NCBI RefSeq assembly: GCF_028583545.1
Contig: NZ_CP087106.1
Coordinates: 3,084,501 to 3,148,500, forward strand
DNA: 64,000 nt
Origin: Methylobacterium sp. NMS14P
GTDB taxonomy: Bacteria > Pseudomonadota > Alphaproteobacteria > Rhizobiales > Beijerinckiaceae
Direction: 5' to 3'
The notes under the pieces were generated by a model. The model was not told where the DNA came from. It did not search any database and saw nothing but the letters and a program-made list of their open reading frames with translations. The position numbers were made by a program, and so were the translations under genes. Positions 8,445 to 18,514 of the stretch are shown here, in pieces (within the stretch, counting starts at the first letter, position 1; the number at the start of each line of letters is the position of its first letter).

Positions 8445-8885
8445 TCAGGCGGCCAGGGCGAAGGTCATGCGCGGGGCCTCGGCCGTGTCGCGGGCGCGAC
8501 GGTTGGCCTCCAGCGCGAAGGCGACCAGTGATTCGGCGCTGCTCTCGGCCTCGCGGACGACTTCCATGGCGATCCGGGCGCCCACCGCGCTCGGGCCGTC
8601 GCGGCCGCTGAGCGAGGCGGCGAGCCACGCGGCGACGTCGCGGTCGATGTAGCCGGTCGGGCGCGAGCCCCACACCGCGAAGTCGACGACCGAGGCGACG
8701 AGGAAGTCGGCGAAGGCGTCGGAGCCGATCACCGCCCGCTCGAGGGCGATCAGCAGGTCGGCCTCCTCGCGGCTCATCAGGCCGTCCGGGAGAACCTCGC
8801 GCTTCAGGACGAGCAGGTCCTCGTCGCTGATCGTGCCGGCCGAGACAGCATGGTTGCAGAACTGTTGAACGGAAATGGTGGTCAT
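8445..8885 (-). CDS. Hypothetical protein, 146 aa
   Basis: An acidic 146-residue protein starting at the ATG at 8883-8885. It is predicted to be soluble and mostly helical: ISDEDLLVLKREVLPDGLMSREEADLLIALERAV, then a middle part GYIDRDVAAWLAASLSGRDG and a helical tail. The EF-hand-like spacing ISDEDLLVLKREVL / MSREEADLLIALERA recalls the TerB-like or calmodulin-like helix-loop-helix proteins, but no calcium loop is complete. I cannot assign a function. A 16-base inverted repeat lies about 100 bases upstream. Confidence 0.7.
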   Translation of the reverse strand: MTTISVQQFCNHAVSAGTISDEDLLVLKREVLPDGLMSREEADLLIALERAVIGSDAFADFLVASVVDFAVWGSRPTGYIDRDVAAWLAASLSGRDGPSAVGARIAMEVVREAESSAESLVAFALEANRRARDTAEAPRMTFALAA

Positions 8886-8982
8886 GATCGCCTGCCTCCC
8901 CGACCTTTGTTGCGGTCGGCTCTAGTCCCTGTGTGTCTTCAACTTACGGGACCGCTCCCCTTCCAGAGGTTAATGGCGAGAT

Positions 8983-8998
8983 CTGAACGGAAGTTCAG
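8983..8998. promoter_or_regulatory. Perfect inverted repeat, possible operator
   Basis: CTGAAC-GGAA-GTTCAG forms a perfect 6+6 inverted repeat between the stop of the L,D-transpeptidase gene and the start of the 146-residue hypothetical gene. It is too short for a strong terminator and has no T-run, so an operator for the downstream gene is possible. Confidence 0.3.
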
Positions 8999-9047
8999 GT
9001 AAACACCCCCCGAGCAAGCAGGCTTATTGGGACGTTGACCGGTTGCG

Positions 9048-9626
9048 TTACCGGACGATGACCGTCGCCCCGACGGGGACCCGGTTGTAGAGGTCGACCA
9101 CGTCGATGTTGCGCATCCGGATGCAGCCGGAGGAGACCGCCTGGCCGATCTTCTCGGGCTCGTTCGTGCCGTGGATCCGGTAGAGCGTGTCCCGGCCGCG
9201 ATCCGAGAGGTACAGGGCGCGGGCGCCGAGCGGGTTCATCGGGCCGCCCTGCATCGCGTGGACGTGCGGCCAGCGCCGGATCATCTCGGCCGGCGGGTTC
9301 CAGGCCGGCCATTCCGCCTTCCGGTCGATCCTGGCGGTGCCGGTCCAGCCGTAGGCCTCGTCGCCCACCGAGACGCCGTAGCGCATCGCCCGGCCGTTCG
9401 GCAGGACGAGGTAGAGCTGACGCTCCTTGGTCTCGACCACGATCGTGCCGGGCGCTTCCCGGGTCGGGTCTGCGATCTCGTAGCGGGCGAAGTGCGGATC
9501 GAACTCGGCCTCGGGCACGAGGGCCATGTACTCGGCGTCGCGGGCCGAGAGCGCGGGATCGGGCACGCCCTTGAAGGTGCAGCCTGCCAGCAGCAGGGCG
9601 CAGCCGAGTACCGAGATGATGCGCAT
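9048..9626 (-). CDS. L,D-transpeptidase (YkuD) lipoprotein
   Basis: A 192-residue protein. The first 16 residues form a lipoprotein signal with lipobox LLAGC (Cys16). The YkuD domain ends with HGTNEPEKIGQAVSSGCIRM, which holds the catalytic His, Ser-Gly-Cys and Arg of L,D-transpeptidases. Such enzymes form 3-3 cross-links in peptidoglycan or attach outer-membrane proteins to it, in the periplasm. The type with PGTIVVETKERQLYLVL at its start is common in Rhizobiales, where several paralogues coexist. It stands alone with a 191-base gap before the divergent deacetylase gene. Confidence 0.92.
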   Translation of the reverse strand: MRIISVLGCALLLAGCTFKGVPDPALSARDAEYMALVPEAEFDPHFARYEIADPTREAPGTIVVETKERQLYLVLPNGRAMRYGVSVGDEAYGWTGTARIDRKAEWPAWNPPAEMIRRWPHVHAMQGGPMNPLGARALYLSDRGRDTLYRIHGTNEPEKIGQAVSSGCIRMRNIDVVDLYNRVPVGATVIVR

Positions 9627-9817
9627 GTCCCCGCCTCGAAGATCGTCGCGGCCGCGGACGGAGCGCGCGGATTGATGATCCGGGCCCGCCCCGAGGAAGA
9701 ATCACGCAACCATAAGGGGGCAACGGCACCCCGCCGTAGTCCGCGCGTTGGGCCCGTGGCACATTGCCGGCGCCTGTTGCCGGTGCGCGACAGGCGAGCA
9801 TCCCGGGAGCGACCCTC

Positions 9818-10747
9818 GTGACCACCCTCTACGTGAGCCATCCTGCCAGCTTCGATCACGAGGTCCCCGAGGGGCATCCGGAACGGCCGGCCCGGATGCG
9901 CGCGGTGGAGCGGGCCCTGGAGGACGAGCGCTTCGCCGGTCTGGTGCGGGCCACGGCGCCCCGGGGCGAGATCGAGGCCGTCACCCTCGCGCACCCGCGG
10001 GAGTACGTGGATGCGCTCGTGGCAGCGGTGCCCGAGCACGGGATGGTCGGCATCGATTCCGACACGATCCTGTCGGCAGGCAGCCTGGAGGCGACGCTGC
10101 GGGCCGTGGGCGGCGGGATGCACGCCGTCGACGCCGTCGTCGGCGGCGAGTGCCGCAACGCCTTCGTGGCCATGCGCCCACCCGGCCACCACGCGGAGCG
10201 GACCCGCGCGATGGGCTTCTGCCTGTTCAACCACGCCGCCATCGCGGCCCTGCACGCCCGGAAGAAGCACGGCGCCGAGCGGGTGGCCCTGGTGGACTGG
10301 GACGTCCACCACGGCAACGGCAGTCAGGACATCTTCTGGAACGACGCCTCGGTGCTCTACTGCTCGACCCACCAGATGCCGCTCTATCCGGGGACCGGAT
10401 CGCCGTCCGAGCGGGGCGAGAAGGACACGATCGTCAACGTGCCGCTGCGGCCGAACGACGACGGCGAGGTGTTCCGCGAGGCGTTCGAGACCGGCATCCT
10501 CTCCCGCCTGGAGACGTTCCGGCCGGACGTGATCGTGATCTCCGCCGGTTTCGACGCGCACCGGCTGGACCCGCTCGCCAACCTGCGCCTCGAGGCCGAG
10601 GATTTCGGCTGGGCGACTCGCCGCCTGATGGACCTGGCGGAGCGCTGCGCGGGCGGCCGGGTCGTCTCTATCCTCGAGGGCGGCTACAGCCTCGAGGGTC
10701 TCGGCAAATCGGTGGCGGCCCACGTCGACGCGCTGATGGGGCGCTGA
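9818..10747 (+). CDS. Histone deacetylase family protein (AcuC/HdaH-like amidohydrolase)
   Basis: A 309-residue protein from the GTG at 9818, preceded by GGGAGCG; a longer ATG frame from 9764 adds 18 residues without family similarity. Motifs are GHPERPARM, RPPGHHAERTRAMGFCLFNHAA (tandem catalytic His), DWDVHHGNG (zinc Asp/His), GxGSPSERGEKD and SAGFDAH (second zinc Asp). The family removes acetyl groups from lysine or from small amines such as acetylpolyamines. In Rhizobiales close relatives are usually annotated as histone deacetylase-like amidohydrolases. It is unlinked to acs or acu genes here. Confidence 0.9.
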   Translation: MTTLYVSHPASFDHEVPEGHPERPARMRAVERALEDERFAGLVRATAPRGEIEAVTLAHPREYVDALVAAVPEHGMVGIDSDTILSAGSLEATLRAVGGGMHAVDAVVGGECRNAFVAMRPPGHHAERTRAMGFCLFNHAAIAALHARKKHGAERVALVDWDVHHGNGSQDIFWNDASVLYCSTHQMPLYPGTGSPSERGEKDTIVNVPLRPNDDGEVFREAFETGILSRLETFRPDVIVISAGFDAHRLDPLANLRLEAEDFGWATRRLMDLAERCAGGRVVSILEGGYSLEGLGKSVAAHVDALMGR

Positions 10748-10888
10748 CGGGGCCGTTGCGCTCGACCGGCGGCACGCCGTGAGCGGTGTCTCGGGGGAGT
10801 TCGCAGCCATGTCGCCACGGAGCCGACCGGATCTGCCGCGGCGTTGCGGCCCTGCCGCCTGCCCTGCCGCGTGCCTTGGCACCGTTCG

Positions 10889-11506
10889 ATGACGCTCGCG
10901 GGCTTCCTGACCTACGCGCTGGCCCTCGGGGTCGCCGCCGCAATACCGGGGCCGGGTGTCGTCGCGCTCGTCGCCCGGGCCCTGGGCTCGGGCTTCGGTG
11001 CCGCGATGGCCTTCTCGCTCGGCCTGATCCTGGGCGACCTGACCTACCTCGCCGCCGCGATCTTCGGCCTGTCGCTGATCGCGGAGGCGTTCGGCGCGGT
11101 CTTCGTCGTCGTCCGCTACGGCGCGGCGCTCTACCTCGCCTATCTGGCGCTCCGGCTCTGGCGCGCGGCCGGAGCCGGAGCCCGGGTCGAAGGCGAATGC
11201 CGCGACCGGCCGTGGACCGGCTTCGTCGCCGGGCTGACCATCACGCTGGGCAATCCGAAGACGATCGTCTTCTACCTCGCGATCCTGCCCACGCTCGTCG
11301 ACCTGCGCGGCGTGACAGCGACGGATTTCGCCACCCTCCTCGTCGTCACCGTCGCGATCCTACTCGCCGTGATGACGCCCTACGCGGCGCTGGCGGCGCG
11401 GGCGCGCGCGTCGCTGCGACGGCCGACCTTCCGCGCGCGGCTGAACCGCGGTGCCGCCGCGATCATGGCCGGCGCGGCGGTCTGGACCGTCCTGCGCCGC
11501 GCCTGA
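10889..11506 (+). CDS. LysE family translocator
   Basis: A 205-residue protein from the ATG at 10889; the upstream extension to 10844 is Arg/Pro-rich and unlike the family. Six hydrophobic segments and the motifs AAIPGPGVVALVARALGSGFGAAMAFSLGLILGD and GLTITLGNPKTIVFYLAILP identify the LysE/RhtB exporters, which export amino acids by proton antiport. The substrate is unknown. It is convergent with ribB, whose stop lies 20 bases away. Confidence 0.9.
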   Translation: MTLAGFLTYALALGVAAAIPGPGVVALVARALGSGFGAAMAFSLGLILGDLTYLAAAIFGLSLIAEAFGAVFVVVRYGAALYLAYLALRLWRAAGAGARVEGECRDRPWTGFVAGLTITLGNPKTIVFYLAILPTLVDLRGVTATDFATLLVVTVAILLAVMTPYAALAARARASLRRPTFRARLNRGAAAIMAGAAVWTVLRRA

Positions 11507-11526
11507 CTGGGCTTCCAGGCCCTCAG

Positions 11527-12609
11527 TCAGCCCTCGAGGGGCTCGTCGCCCAGGAGTTCGATGCCGAAGCCCGACAGGCCGACATAGGAGCGCGACGAGG
11601 TCGCGAGGTTGCGGATCGAGACCACGCCGAGATCGCGCAGGATCTGGGCGCCGAGCCCGATCTCGCGCCACTGCCGCGCCCGCAGCGCCTCCGTCCCCTC
11701 CTCGGTGACGCTCTTGACCGGCACGCCCGCGGTGCCGTCCCGGAGATAGACCAGCACGCCGCGCCCGGCGGCCGCGAAGCGCTTCAGCACGGCGTCGATC
11801 TGCTTGCCGCCGCCGATCACGTCCGCGGCGACGTTGGAGCGGTGCAGGCGCACGAGCACGTCCCGGCCGTCGCCGATCTCGCCCATCACGAAGGCGAACT
11901 GCTGGATCGACTCGAAGGGCGTCGAGAACACGTAGGCGTTCACGTCGCCGTGGTTGGAGCGAACCGTGAAGTGGCCGACCCGCTCCACCAGCCTGTCGCG
12001 CGCCTGCCGGTAGGCGATGAGGTCGGCCACCGAGACCTGCTTGAGGCCGTGCTTCTCGGCGAAGGCCTCGATCTGCGGCCCCTTCATCACGGTACCGTCG
12101 TCGTTGGCGAGCTCGCAGATCACGCCGACGGGGGGCAGCTCGGCGAGGCGGCACAGGTCGACCGCGGCCTCGGTGTGGCCCGAGCGCATGAGCACGCCGC
12201 CGTCGCGGGCGATGAGCGGGAAGACGTGGCCGGGCCGCACGAAGTCGCCCGCGCCCATGTTGCCGTTGGCGAGCGCTCGCACCGTGTTGCAGCGCTGCTC
12301 CGCCGAGATCCCCGTCGTCAGGCCGTGCTTGACGTCGACCGTGACGGTGAAGGCCGTCCCGAGCGGCGCGTCGTTCGACGCCACCATGGGAGCGAGATGG
12401 AGCCGCCGCGCCTCGCTCTGCGTCAGCGGCGCGCAGACGATCCCGCACGTGTTGCGGATGATGAACGCCATCTTCTCCGGCGTGCAGAGCGAGGCGGCGA
12501 CGACGAGGTCGCCCTCGTTCTCGCGATCGTCGTCGTCGGTGACGACCACGATCTCGCCGCGGGCGAAGGCCGCGATGGCCTCTGTGACGGAGCAGTGTGG
12601 CACGGGCAT
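11527..12609 (-). CDS. ribB: 3,4-dihydroxy-2-butanone 4-phosphate synthase with degenerate GTP cyclohydrolase II-like domain
   Basis: A 360-residue protein. Residues 1-205 are RibB: DDDDRENEGDLV (metal and phosphate binding), FIIRNTCGIVCAPLT, RPGHVFPLIARDGGVLMRSGHTEAAVDL. It converts ribulose 5-phosphate to the four-carbon riboflavin precursor. The C-terminal part has the GTP cyclohydrolase II fold (VLVRLHRSNVAADVIGGG) but lacks the three zinc-binding cysteines expected in the CxxGDxxxSxRCDC region, so the second activity should be absent. It lies 26 bases downstream of aroC on the same strand; no FMN riboswitch precedes it. Confidence 0.92.
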   Translation of the reverse strand: MPVPHCSVTEAIAAFARGEIVVVTDDDDRENEGDLVVAASLCTPEKMAFIIRNTCGIVCAPLTQSEARRLHLAPMVASNDAPLGTAFTVTVDVKHGLTTGISAEQRCNTVRALANGNMGAGDFVRPGHVFPLIARDGGVLMRSGHTEAAVDLCRLAELPPVGVICELANDDGTVMKGPQIEAFAEKHGLKQVSVADLIAYRQARDRLVERVGHFTVRSNHGDVNAYVFSTPFESIQQFAFVMGEIGDGRDVLVRLHRSNVAADVIGGGKQIDAVLKRFAAAGRGVLVYLRDGTAGVPVKSVTEEGTEALRARQWREIGLGAQILRDLGVVSIRNLATSSRSYVGLSGFGIELLGDEPLEG

Positions 12610-12635
12610 TCTCGAATCGTTGGGACGGACCCGGA

Positions 12636-13736
12636 TCAGGGCTGAGATCCGACCTGTCCGCGATGGCGCAGATAGTGATCGGCCAGCACGCAGGCCATCA
12701 TGGCCTCCGCGACCGGCACGGCGCGGATACCGACACAGGGATCGTGCCGGCCCTTGGTGACGAGATCCACCTCGCCGCCGTCGCGGGTGACGGAGCGGCG
12801 CGGGGTCAGGATCGAGGAGGTCGGCTTGACGGCGAAGCGCACCACGACCGGCTCGCCGTTGGAGATGCCGCCCAGGATGCCGCCCGCGTGGTTCGCCAGG
12901 AACCGCGGCCGGCCGCCGTTGCCGGCCCGCATCTCGTCCGCGTTGTCCTCGCCGCGCAGGGCCGCCGCCGCGAACCCGTCGCCGATCTCGACGCCCTTCA
13001 CGGCGTTGATCGACATCATCGCGGCGGCGAGGTCGGCGTCCAGCTTGCCGTAGACCGGCGCGCCGAGGCCGGGCGGCACGCCCTCGGCCACCACCTCGAT
13101 CACGGCGCCGACCGACGAGCCGTCCTTCCGGAGTCCGTCGAGATAGGTCTCGTAGAAGGTCGCCGTCTCGGCATCGGGGCAGAAGAACGGGTTGTTGCCG
13201 ACCGCGTCCCAGTCCCAGCGGGACCGGTCGATGGCGTGCGGGCCCATCTGTACCAGGGCCGCCCGGATGGTCACGCCCGGGATGACCTTGCGGGCCACGG
13301 CGCCGGCCGCGACCCGCGCGGCAGTCTCCCGCGCCGAGGAGCGCCCGCCGCCGCGATAGTCGCGGATGCCGTACTTCACGTCGTAGGTGTAGTCGGCGTG
13401 GCCGGGGCGGTAGCTGTCGCGGATCTCCGAGTAGTCCTTCGAGCGCTGATCCGTGTTCTCGATCATCAGCGCGATCGGCGTGCCGGTGGTGAGCTGGCGG
13501 CCGCCGGTGCGGTCGTCGGCGAACACGCCGGAAAGGATCTTCACCTGATCGGGCTCGCGGCGCTGCGTCGTGAAGCGCGACTGGCCGGGCTTCCGGCGAT
13601 CCAGCTCGGCCTGGATCTCCTCGGCCTCCAGGGGCAGGCCGGGCGGGCAGCCGTCGACGACGCAGCCGAGCGCGATCCCGTGGCTCTCGCCGAAGGTCGT
13701 GACGCGGAACAGGTGGCCGAAGGTGTTGTGCGACAT
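12636..13736 (-). CDS. aroC: Chorismate synthase
   Basis: A 366-residue protein of the usual length. [22 protein letters not shown] is the first signature; [52 protein letters not shown] and the C-terminal [25 protein letters not shown] follow. It makes chorismate from EPSP with reduced FMN, the last step of the shikimate pathway. ribB, which makes a riboflavin precursor, follows 26 bases downstream, so an FMN-dependent enzyme and a flavin synthesis gene share a transcript. Confidence 0.97.
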   Translation of the reverse strand: MSHNTFGHLFRVTTFGESHGIALGCVVDGCPPGLPLEAEEIQAELDRRKPGQSRFTTQRREPDQVKILSGVFADDRTGGRQLTTGTPIALMIENTDQRSKDYSEIRDSYRPGHADYTYDVKYGIRDYRGGGRSSARETAARVAAGAVARKVIPGVTIRAALVQMGPHAIDRSRWDWDAVGNNPFFCPDAETATFYETYLDGLRKDGSSVGAVIEVVAEGVPPGLGAPVYGKLDADLAAAMMSINAVKGVEIGDGFAAAALRGEDNADEMRAGNGGRPRFLANHAGGILGGISNGEPVVVRFAVKPTSSILTPRRSVTRDGGEVDLVTKGRHDPCVGIRAVPVAEAMMACVLADHYLRHRGQVGSQP

Positions 13737-13839
13737 GGCGCGGCTGCCTTAGCGCGGGAGCGGCGGGGGCACAAACGCGGCCCGTGCAGGGCGGCCGGGC
13801 ATACGCGCGCGCGGCGATGGACCGGAGCGGCCGGCAGGC

Positions 13840-14457
13840 TCATGACGCCTTAGGTGAACCGGGCAGATCGAGCCCGCCCCGCGCCTTCAGCGCCCGGTAC
13901 GCCGCGACCGCCGCGGTGAGATCCCGGTGCAGCCGGCGCTCGTCGCCGAGATCGGCAAGGCCGTAGGTGAGGCCGAGGATGTGGGCGGCCTCGTAGCCCT
14001 CAGGCAACTCGCCCGCGCTGCCGAGAGCGATCGTCGCGTTCGGCAGCGCGTCGGTGAAGTCGGACATCCGCGCCCGGAGCGCCGCGCCGCTGGTGCGGAG
14101 GTGGGCGCCGGCCGTCGCCGGACCATGGGCCCGGATCGCCGCGACCGTTCCTTGGGCGAGTGACAGGTGCACCGCCTCGCGATGCGCCGGGAACAGATAG
14201 ACGAGGTAGTAGCCCCGCGTCGCGCTGGTGGTGACGGCGGGATCGAACACGGCGATCCAGGGGATCGCCGCCCACTTGCTCCCCCGCCCGGGGCTGCCCT
14301 TCACGAGGAACGGCCCGTCGATCGGATCCAGCGCGCCGCGCAGCTCGTCCGGCGCGCCTTTCCGGATCACCGTGGCGAGCGGATGCCCGGCCGGCGGGTC
14401 GAGCCGGGCGAGCGGGTATTCCTCGACGATCCGCCGGAGCGCGTAGCCGAGGCTCAC
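13840..14457 (-). CDS. Stand-alone MrcB-like N-terminal domain (DUF3578) protein
   Basis: A 205-residue protein from a GTG at 14455-14457, which overlaps the stop of anmK as GTGA. The stretch GSKWAAIPWIAVFD (59-72), GYYLVYLF (82-89) and VHLSLAQG (96-103) matches the MrcB_N (DUF3578) family, named after the 5-methylcytosine-binding N-terminal domain of McrB. No AAA+ GTPase domain follows and no McrC or methylase gene is near. Known McrB N-domains flip methylated cytosines; whether this solitary version binds DNA is inference. Coupling to anmK, a peptidoglycan recycling gene, is unusual. The family match is recognised by motif only. Confidence 0.72.
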   Translation of the reverse strand: MSLGYALRRIVEEYPLARLDPPAGHPLATVIRKGAPDELRGALDPIDGPFLVKGSPGRGSKWAAIPWIAVFDPAVTTSATRGYYLVYLFPAHREAVHLSLAQGTVAAIRAHGPATAGAHLRTSGAALRARMSDFTDALPNATIALGSAGELPEGYEAAHILGLTYGLADLGDERRLHRDLTAAVAAYRALKARGGLDLPGSPKAS

Positions 14458-15587
14458 GGCCGCGCCAGCACCCCGCCGGTGATGGCCTCGCGCACCCCGG
14501 TGGTCGACGGGAAGGTGATCGGCAGACCCCGGAGCGAGCGCACCGCCAGGTACGCGAAGGCCTGCGCCTCCAGGTAGGCGGAGGACCAGCCGATCGCGTC
14601 TGCGGTCGTGATCTCGGCGCGCAGGTGGTAGTTCAGGAGGCGCACCAGCTCGCCGTTGCGGGCGCCGCCGCCGGCCACGATCCAGCGGGTCGGGACCTCG
14701 GGGGCGTGGTCGAGGGCGCGGGCCACCGCCCGCGCCGTGAAGGCCGTCAGCGTCGCGGCGCCGTCCTCGGTGGACAGCTGGCCGGCGAGCTTGTGGGAGA
14801 ACCAGTTCCGGTCCAGCGACTTCGGCGGCTTGCGGAAGAAAAACGGGTGGGTCAGGAGCCAGGCCAGCAGCTGCTCGTCCGGGCGGCCCCGGGCCGCGGT
14901 GCGGCCGCCGTCGTCGAGGTTCTTGCCCTCGCGCTCCTGCATCCACTCGTCGATCAGGGCGTTGCCGGGACCGGTGTCGAAGGCGATGACGCCGCCCTTC
15001 GAGTCGATCAGCGTCGCGTTGGCGACGCCGCCGATGTTGAGGATGCCGAAGGGCCCGTCGAAGCCCGACGCCTCGGCCAGCGCCTTGTGGAAGACCGGCA
15101 CCAGCGGCGCCCCCTGCCCGCCCGCCTCGATGTCGGCCCGGCGCAGGTCCGAGACGACCGGGATGCCGAGCCGGGTCGCCAGCGCCTGCCCGTCGCCGAT
15201 CTGGATCGAGATCCGCTGGTCCGGGCGGTGGATCACGGTCTGTCCGTGGAAGCCGATCACGTCGATCTCCGAGGCGGTCAGGCCGTGCTCCTCCAGGAAG
15301 CGCTCGACGGCCTCGGCATGGGCGAGGGTGACGAAGGCCTCGGCCTCGGGCAGCCGCCCGGGTCGGTCGCCGGGATGGAGGACGGATTCGGCGTCCTTGG
15401 TGGCGGCGCGCAGCAGCGCCTTCTCGTCGTCGGCGTAGCCGCGATAGCCGGTCGGGCCCAGCGGTTCGAGGAAGTTGTTGTGGCCCTTGACCACGTGGAC
15501 GCGCTCGCCGTCGGTCTCGATCAGCGCGATGTCGACGCCGTCCAGCGAGGTGCCGCTCATCAGTCCGATCGCGCGCATCATCGCCAT
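14454..15587 (-). CDS. anmK: Anhydro-N-acetylmuramic acid kinase
   Basis: A 377-residue protein. RAIGLMSGTSLDGVDIALIETDG is the N-terminal phosphate-binding signature; DVIGFHGQTVIHRP, PVVSDLRRADIEAGGQGAPLVPVFHKAL, ILNIGGVANAT, FDTGPGNALIDEWM and WIVAGGGARN follow as in AnmK. It phosphorylates and opens 1,6-anhydro-MurNAc during peptidoglycan recycling, in line with nagZ 5 kb downstream on the same strand. It is divergent from tyrS across 114 bases, an order conserved in many Rhizobiales, and overlaps the downstream MrcB_N-domain gene. Confidence 0.96.
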   Translation of the reverse strand: MAMMRAIGLMSGTSLDGVDIALIETDGERVHVVKGHNNFLEPLGPTGYRGYADDEKALLRAATKDAESVLHPGDRPGRLPEAEAFVTLAHAEAVERFLEEHGLTASEIDVIGFHGQTVIHRPDQRISIQIGDGQALATRLGIPVVSDLRRADIEAGGQGAPLVPVFHKALAEASGFDGPFGILNIGGVANATLIDSKGGVIAFDTGPGNALIDEWMQEREGKNLDDGGRTAARGRPDEQLLAWLLTHPFFFRKPPKSLDRNWFSHKLAGQLSTEDGAATLTAFTARAVARALDHAPEVPTRWIVAGGGARNGELVRLLNYHLRAEITTADAIGWSSAYLEAQAFAYLAVRSLRGLPITFPSTTGVREAITGGVLARP

Positions 15588-15701
15588 GCCGTGCTGCCCC
15601 GTGCCTTTCGGCCAACGCCCTGCTAAGAGCGCGCCGTATCCTGAACCCAGCGCGAGCTAGCATGCGGGGCCTCGGCCTGTCGCGCCAGCGCGCGACCCGA
15701 G

Positions 15702-16982
15702 ATGGCATCCATGACCGCCGAGAGCTTCGCGCCGAAATCCGACTTCCTGCGGATCCTGACCGAGCGCGGCTATATCCACCAGACCTCGGACCTCGCCGGC
15801 ATCGACGCCGCGGCCCTCGAGGGCCGCCTGACCACCTATGTCGGCTACGACTGCACGGCGCCCTCGCTCCATGTCGGGCACCTCCTGTCGATCATGATGC
15901 TGCACTGGCTGCAGGCCACCGGGGGCAAGCCGATCGCCCTGATGGGCGGCGGCACGACCCGGGTCGGCGACCCGTCCGGCCGCGACGAGACCCGCAAGAT
16001 CCTCACCGTCGAGCAGATCGACGCCAACAAGGCGGAGATCCGCAAGACCTTCGACCGGTTCCTGCGCTTCGGCGAGCGGACCGGCGACGCCGTGATGGTC
16101 GACAACGCCGAGTGGCTGACCAAGCTCAACTACATCGAGATGCTGCGCGACATCGGCCGCCATTTCTCGGTGAACCGCATGCTGTCGATGGACAGCGTGC
16201 GCCTGCGGCTGGAGCGCGACCAGGAACTGTCGTTCCTCGAGTTCAACTACATGATCCTCCAGTCCTACGACTTCGTGGAGCTGAATCGCCGCTACGGCTG
16301 CGTCATGCAGATGGGCGGCTCGGACCAGTGGGGCAACATCGTCAACGGCATCGATCTCGGCCGCCGCATGGGCACGCCGCAGCTCTACGCCCTGACCTGC
16401 CCGCTGCTGACCACGTCGTCGGGCGCCAAAATGGGCAAGACTGCGGCCGGCGCCGTCTGGCTCAACCCGGAGATGCTGAAGCCCTACGATTACTGGCAGT
16501 TCTGGCGGAACACGGAGGACGCGGACGTGGCCCGCTTCCTCAAGCTGTTCACCCTGCTGCCCATGGAGGAGATCGCGCGCCTCGCCGCCCTCGCCGGCTC
16601 CGAGATCAACGCGGCCAAGACGGTGCTGGCCACCGAGGCCACCGCGCTGATGCACGGCCGCGACGCCGCGGAGGCCGCCGCCGAGACCGCCCGCAAGACC
16701 TTCGTCGAGGGGACGCTGGCCGCCGACCTGCCGAGCGTCACCGTGCCGACCGCCACCCTGGAGGCCGGCCTCGGGGTGCTCACCGCCTTCGGACCGGAGG
16801 TCGCCAAGCTCGTGCCGTCCACCAGCGAGGCGCGCCGTCAGATCAAGGGCGGCGGCCTGCGGGTCAACGACGTGGCGGTCACGGACGAGAAGGCCGTCCT
16901 CGGCCGCGGCGACGTGACCGCGGACGGGGTGATCAAGCTCTCCTTCGGCAAGAAGCGGCACGTGCTGCTGCGGCCCGAATAG
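15702..16982 (+). CDS. tyrS: Tyrosyl-tRNA synthetase
   Basis: A 426-residue protein. The class I signature HVGH is at residues 57-60 and KMGKT near residue 243; the tyrosine pocket shows [33 protein letters not shown] and [11 protein letters not shown]. The C-terminal S4 RNA-binding domain includes [21 protein letters not shown]. It charges tRNA-Tyr. The ATG at 15702 is used; a second ATG four codons later is possible. The KdpE-like gene starts 32 bases after its stop. Confidence 0.97.
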   Translation: MASMTAESFAPKSDFLRILTERGYIHQTSDLAGIDAAALEGRLTTYVGYDCTAPSLHVGHLLSIMMLHWLQATGGKPIALMGGGTTRVGDPSGRDETRKILTVEQIDANKAEIRKTFDRFLRFGERTGDAVMVDNAEWLTKLNYIEMLRDIGRHFSVNRMLSMDSVRLRLERDQELSFLEFNYMILQSYDFVELNRRYGCVMQMGGSDQWGNIVNGIDLGRRMGTPQLYALTCPLLTTSSGAKMGKTAAGAVWLNPEMLKPYDYWQFWRNTEDADVARFLKLFTLLPMEEIARLAALAGSEINAAKTVLATEATALMHGRDAAEAAAETARKTFVEGTLAADLPSVTVPTATLEAGLGVLTAFGPEVAKLVPSTSEARRQIKGGGLRVNDVAVTDEKAVLGRGDVTADGVIKLSFGKKRHVLLRPE

Positions 16983-17014
16983 GCCGCCCGAGACCGCCAC
17001 GAGGGACGGAACGC

Positions 17015-17698
<684 letters not shown>

Positions 17699-17713
17699 GC
17701 CCGGCGCGCCGCC

Positions 17714-18514
17714 TCAGGGTTCGAGCTCCTCCGCGGCCCGCCGCGCGGCGCGCAGCTTCTCGACCCGCGCCACCGAGAACACCGAGGCCTCGTAGAGGAG
17801 CAGCATCGGGATCGCGAGGGAGAGCTGCGAGATCACGTCCGGCGGCGTCAGGATGGCGGCGGCGACGAAGACCAGCACGATCGCGTAGCGGCGCTTCTCC
17901 CGCAGGAAGGCCGCGTCGATGATCCCGATCTGGCCGAGCAGCGTCAGGATCACCGGCAGCTGGAACGCGATCCCGAACGCGAAGATCAGCGTCATGATCA
18001 GCGACAGGTACTCGTCGACCTTCGGGAGCAGCTTGATCGTCGGCTCGCCGGCCACACCCACCTGCTGGAGCGACACCGAGAACTTGATCAGCAGCGGCAT
18101 CGCCAGGAAGAACACCACCAGCGCGCCGAGCAGGAAGAAGATCGGCGTGGCCACCAAGTAGGGCAGGAACGCCTTCCGCTCGTTGCGGTAGAGGCCGGGC
18201 GCCACGAAGGCGTAGATCTGCGTCGCGATCACCGGGAAGGCGAGGAAGGCCGCGCCGAAGACGCTGAGCTTGATGTTGGTGAACACCTGCTCGAGGAAGT
18301 GCGTGGCGATCAGCTCGGCGTTCTGCGCACCCACGATCGAGACGTAGGGGTAGACTAGCACATTGTAGATGTCGCGCGAGAAGAAGAAGCACGCGAAGAA
18401 CATCAGCACGAAGGCGATCAGCGACTTGATCAGCCGCGCCCGCAATTCGATCAGGTGTTCGAGCAGGGGCGCCCGCGACGCCTCGATCTCGGCCTCGTCC
18501 GCCTCGCTGATCAT
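17714..18514 (-). CDS. tatC: Twin-arginine translocase subunit TatC
   Basis: A 266-residue inner-membrane protein with six hydrophobic segments. [15 protein letters not shown] near the N-terminus is the conserved signal-recognition motif, and [31 protein letters not shown] is the second family signature. TatC with TatB binds twin-arginine signal peptides. The last gene of tatABC; its start overlaps the tatB stop by four bases. The importer binding protein at 33248 has a twin-arginine leader, a likely client. Confidence 0.97.
   Translation of the reverse strand: MISEADEAEIEASRAPLLEHLIELRARLIKSLIAFVLMFFACFFFSRDIYNVLVYPYVSIVGAQNAELIATHFLEQVFTNIKLSVFGAAFLAFPVIATQIYAFVAPGLYRNERKAFLPYLVATPIFFLLGALVVFFLAMPLLIKFSVSLQQVGVAGEPTIKLLPKVDEYLSLIMTLIFAFGIAFQLPVILTLLGQIGIIDAAFLREKRRYAIVLVFVAAAILTPPDVISQLSLAIPMLLLYEASVFSVARVEKLRAARRAAEELEP

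Noticed and set aside
12610-12635. FMN riboswitch ahead of ribB
   Set aside because: Only 26 bases separate aroC and ribB, far too few for an FMN riboswitch.
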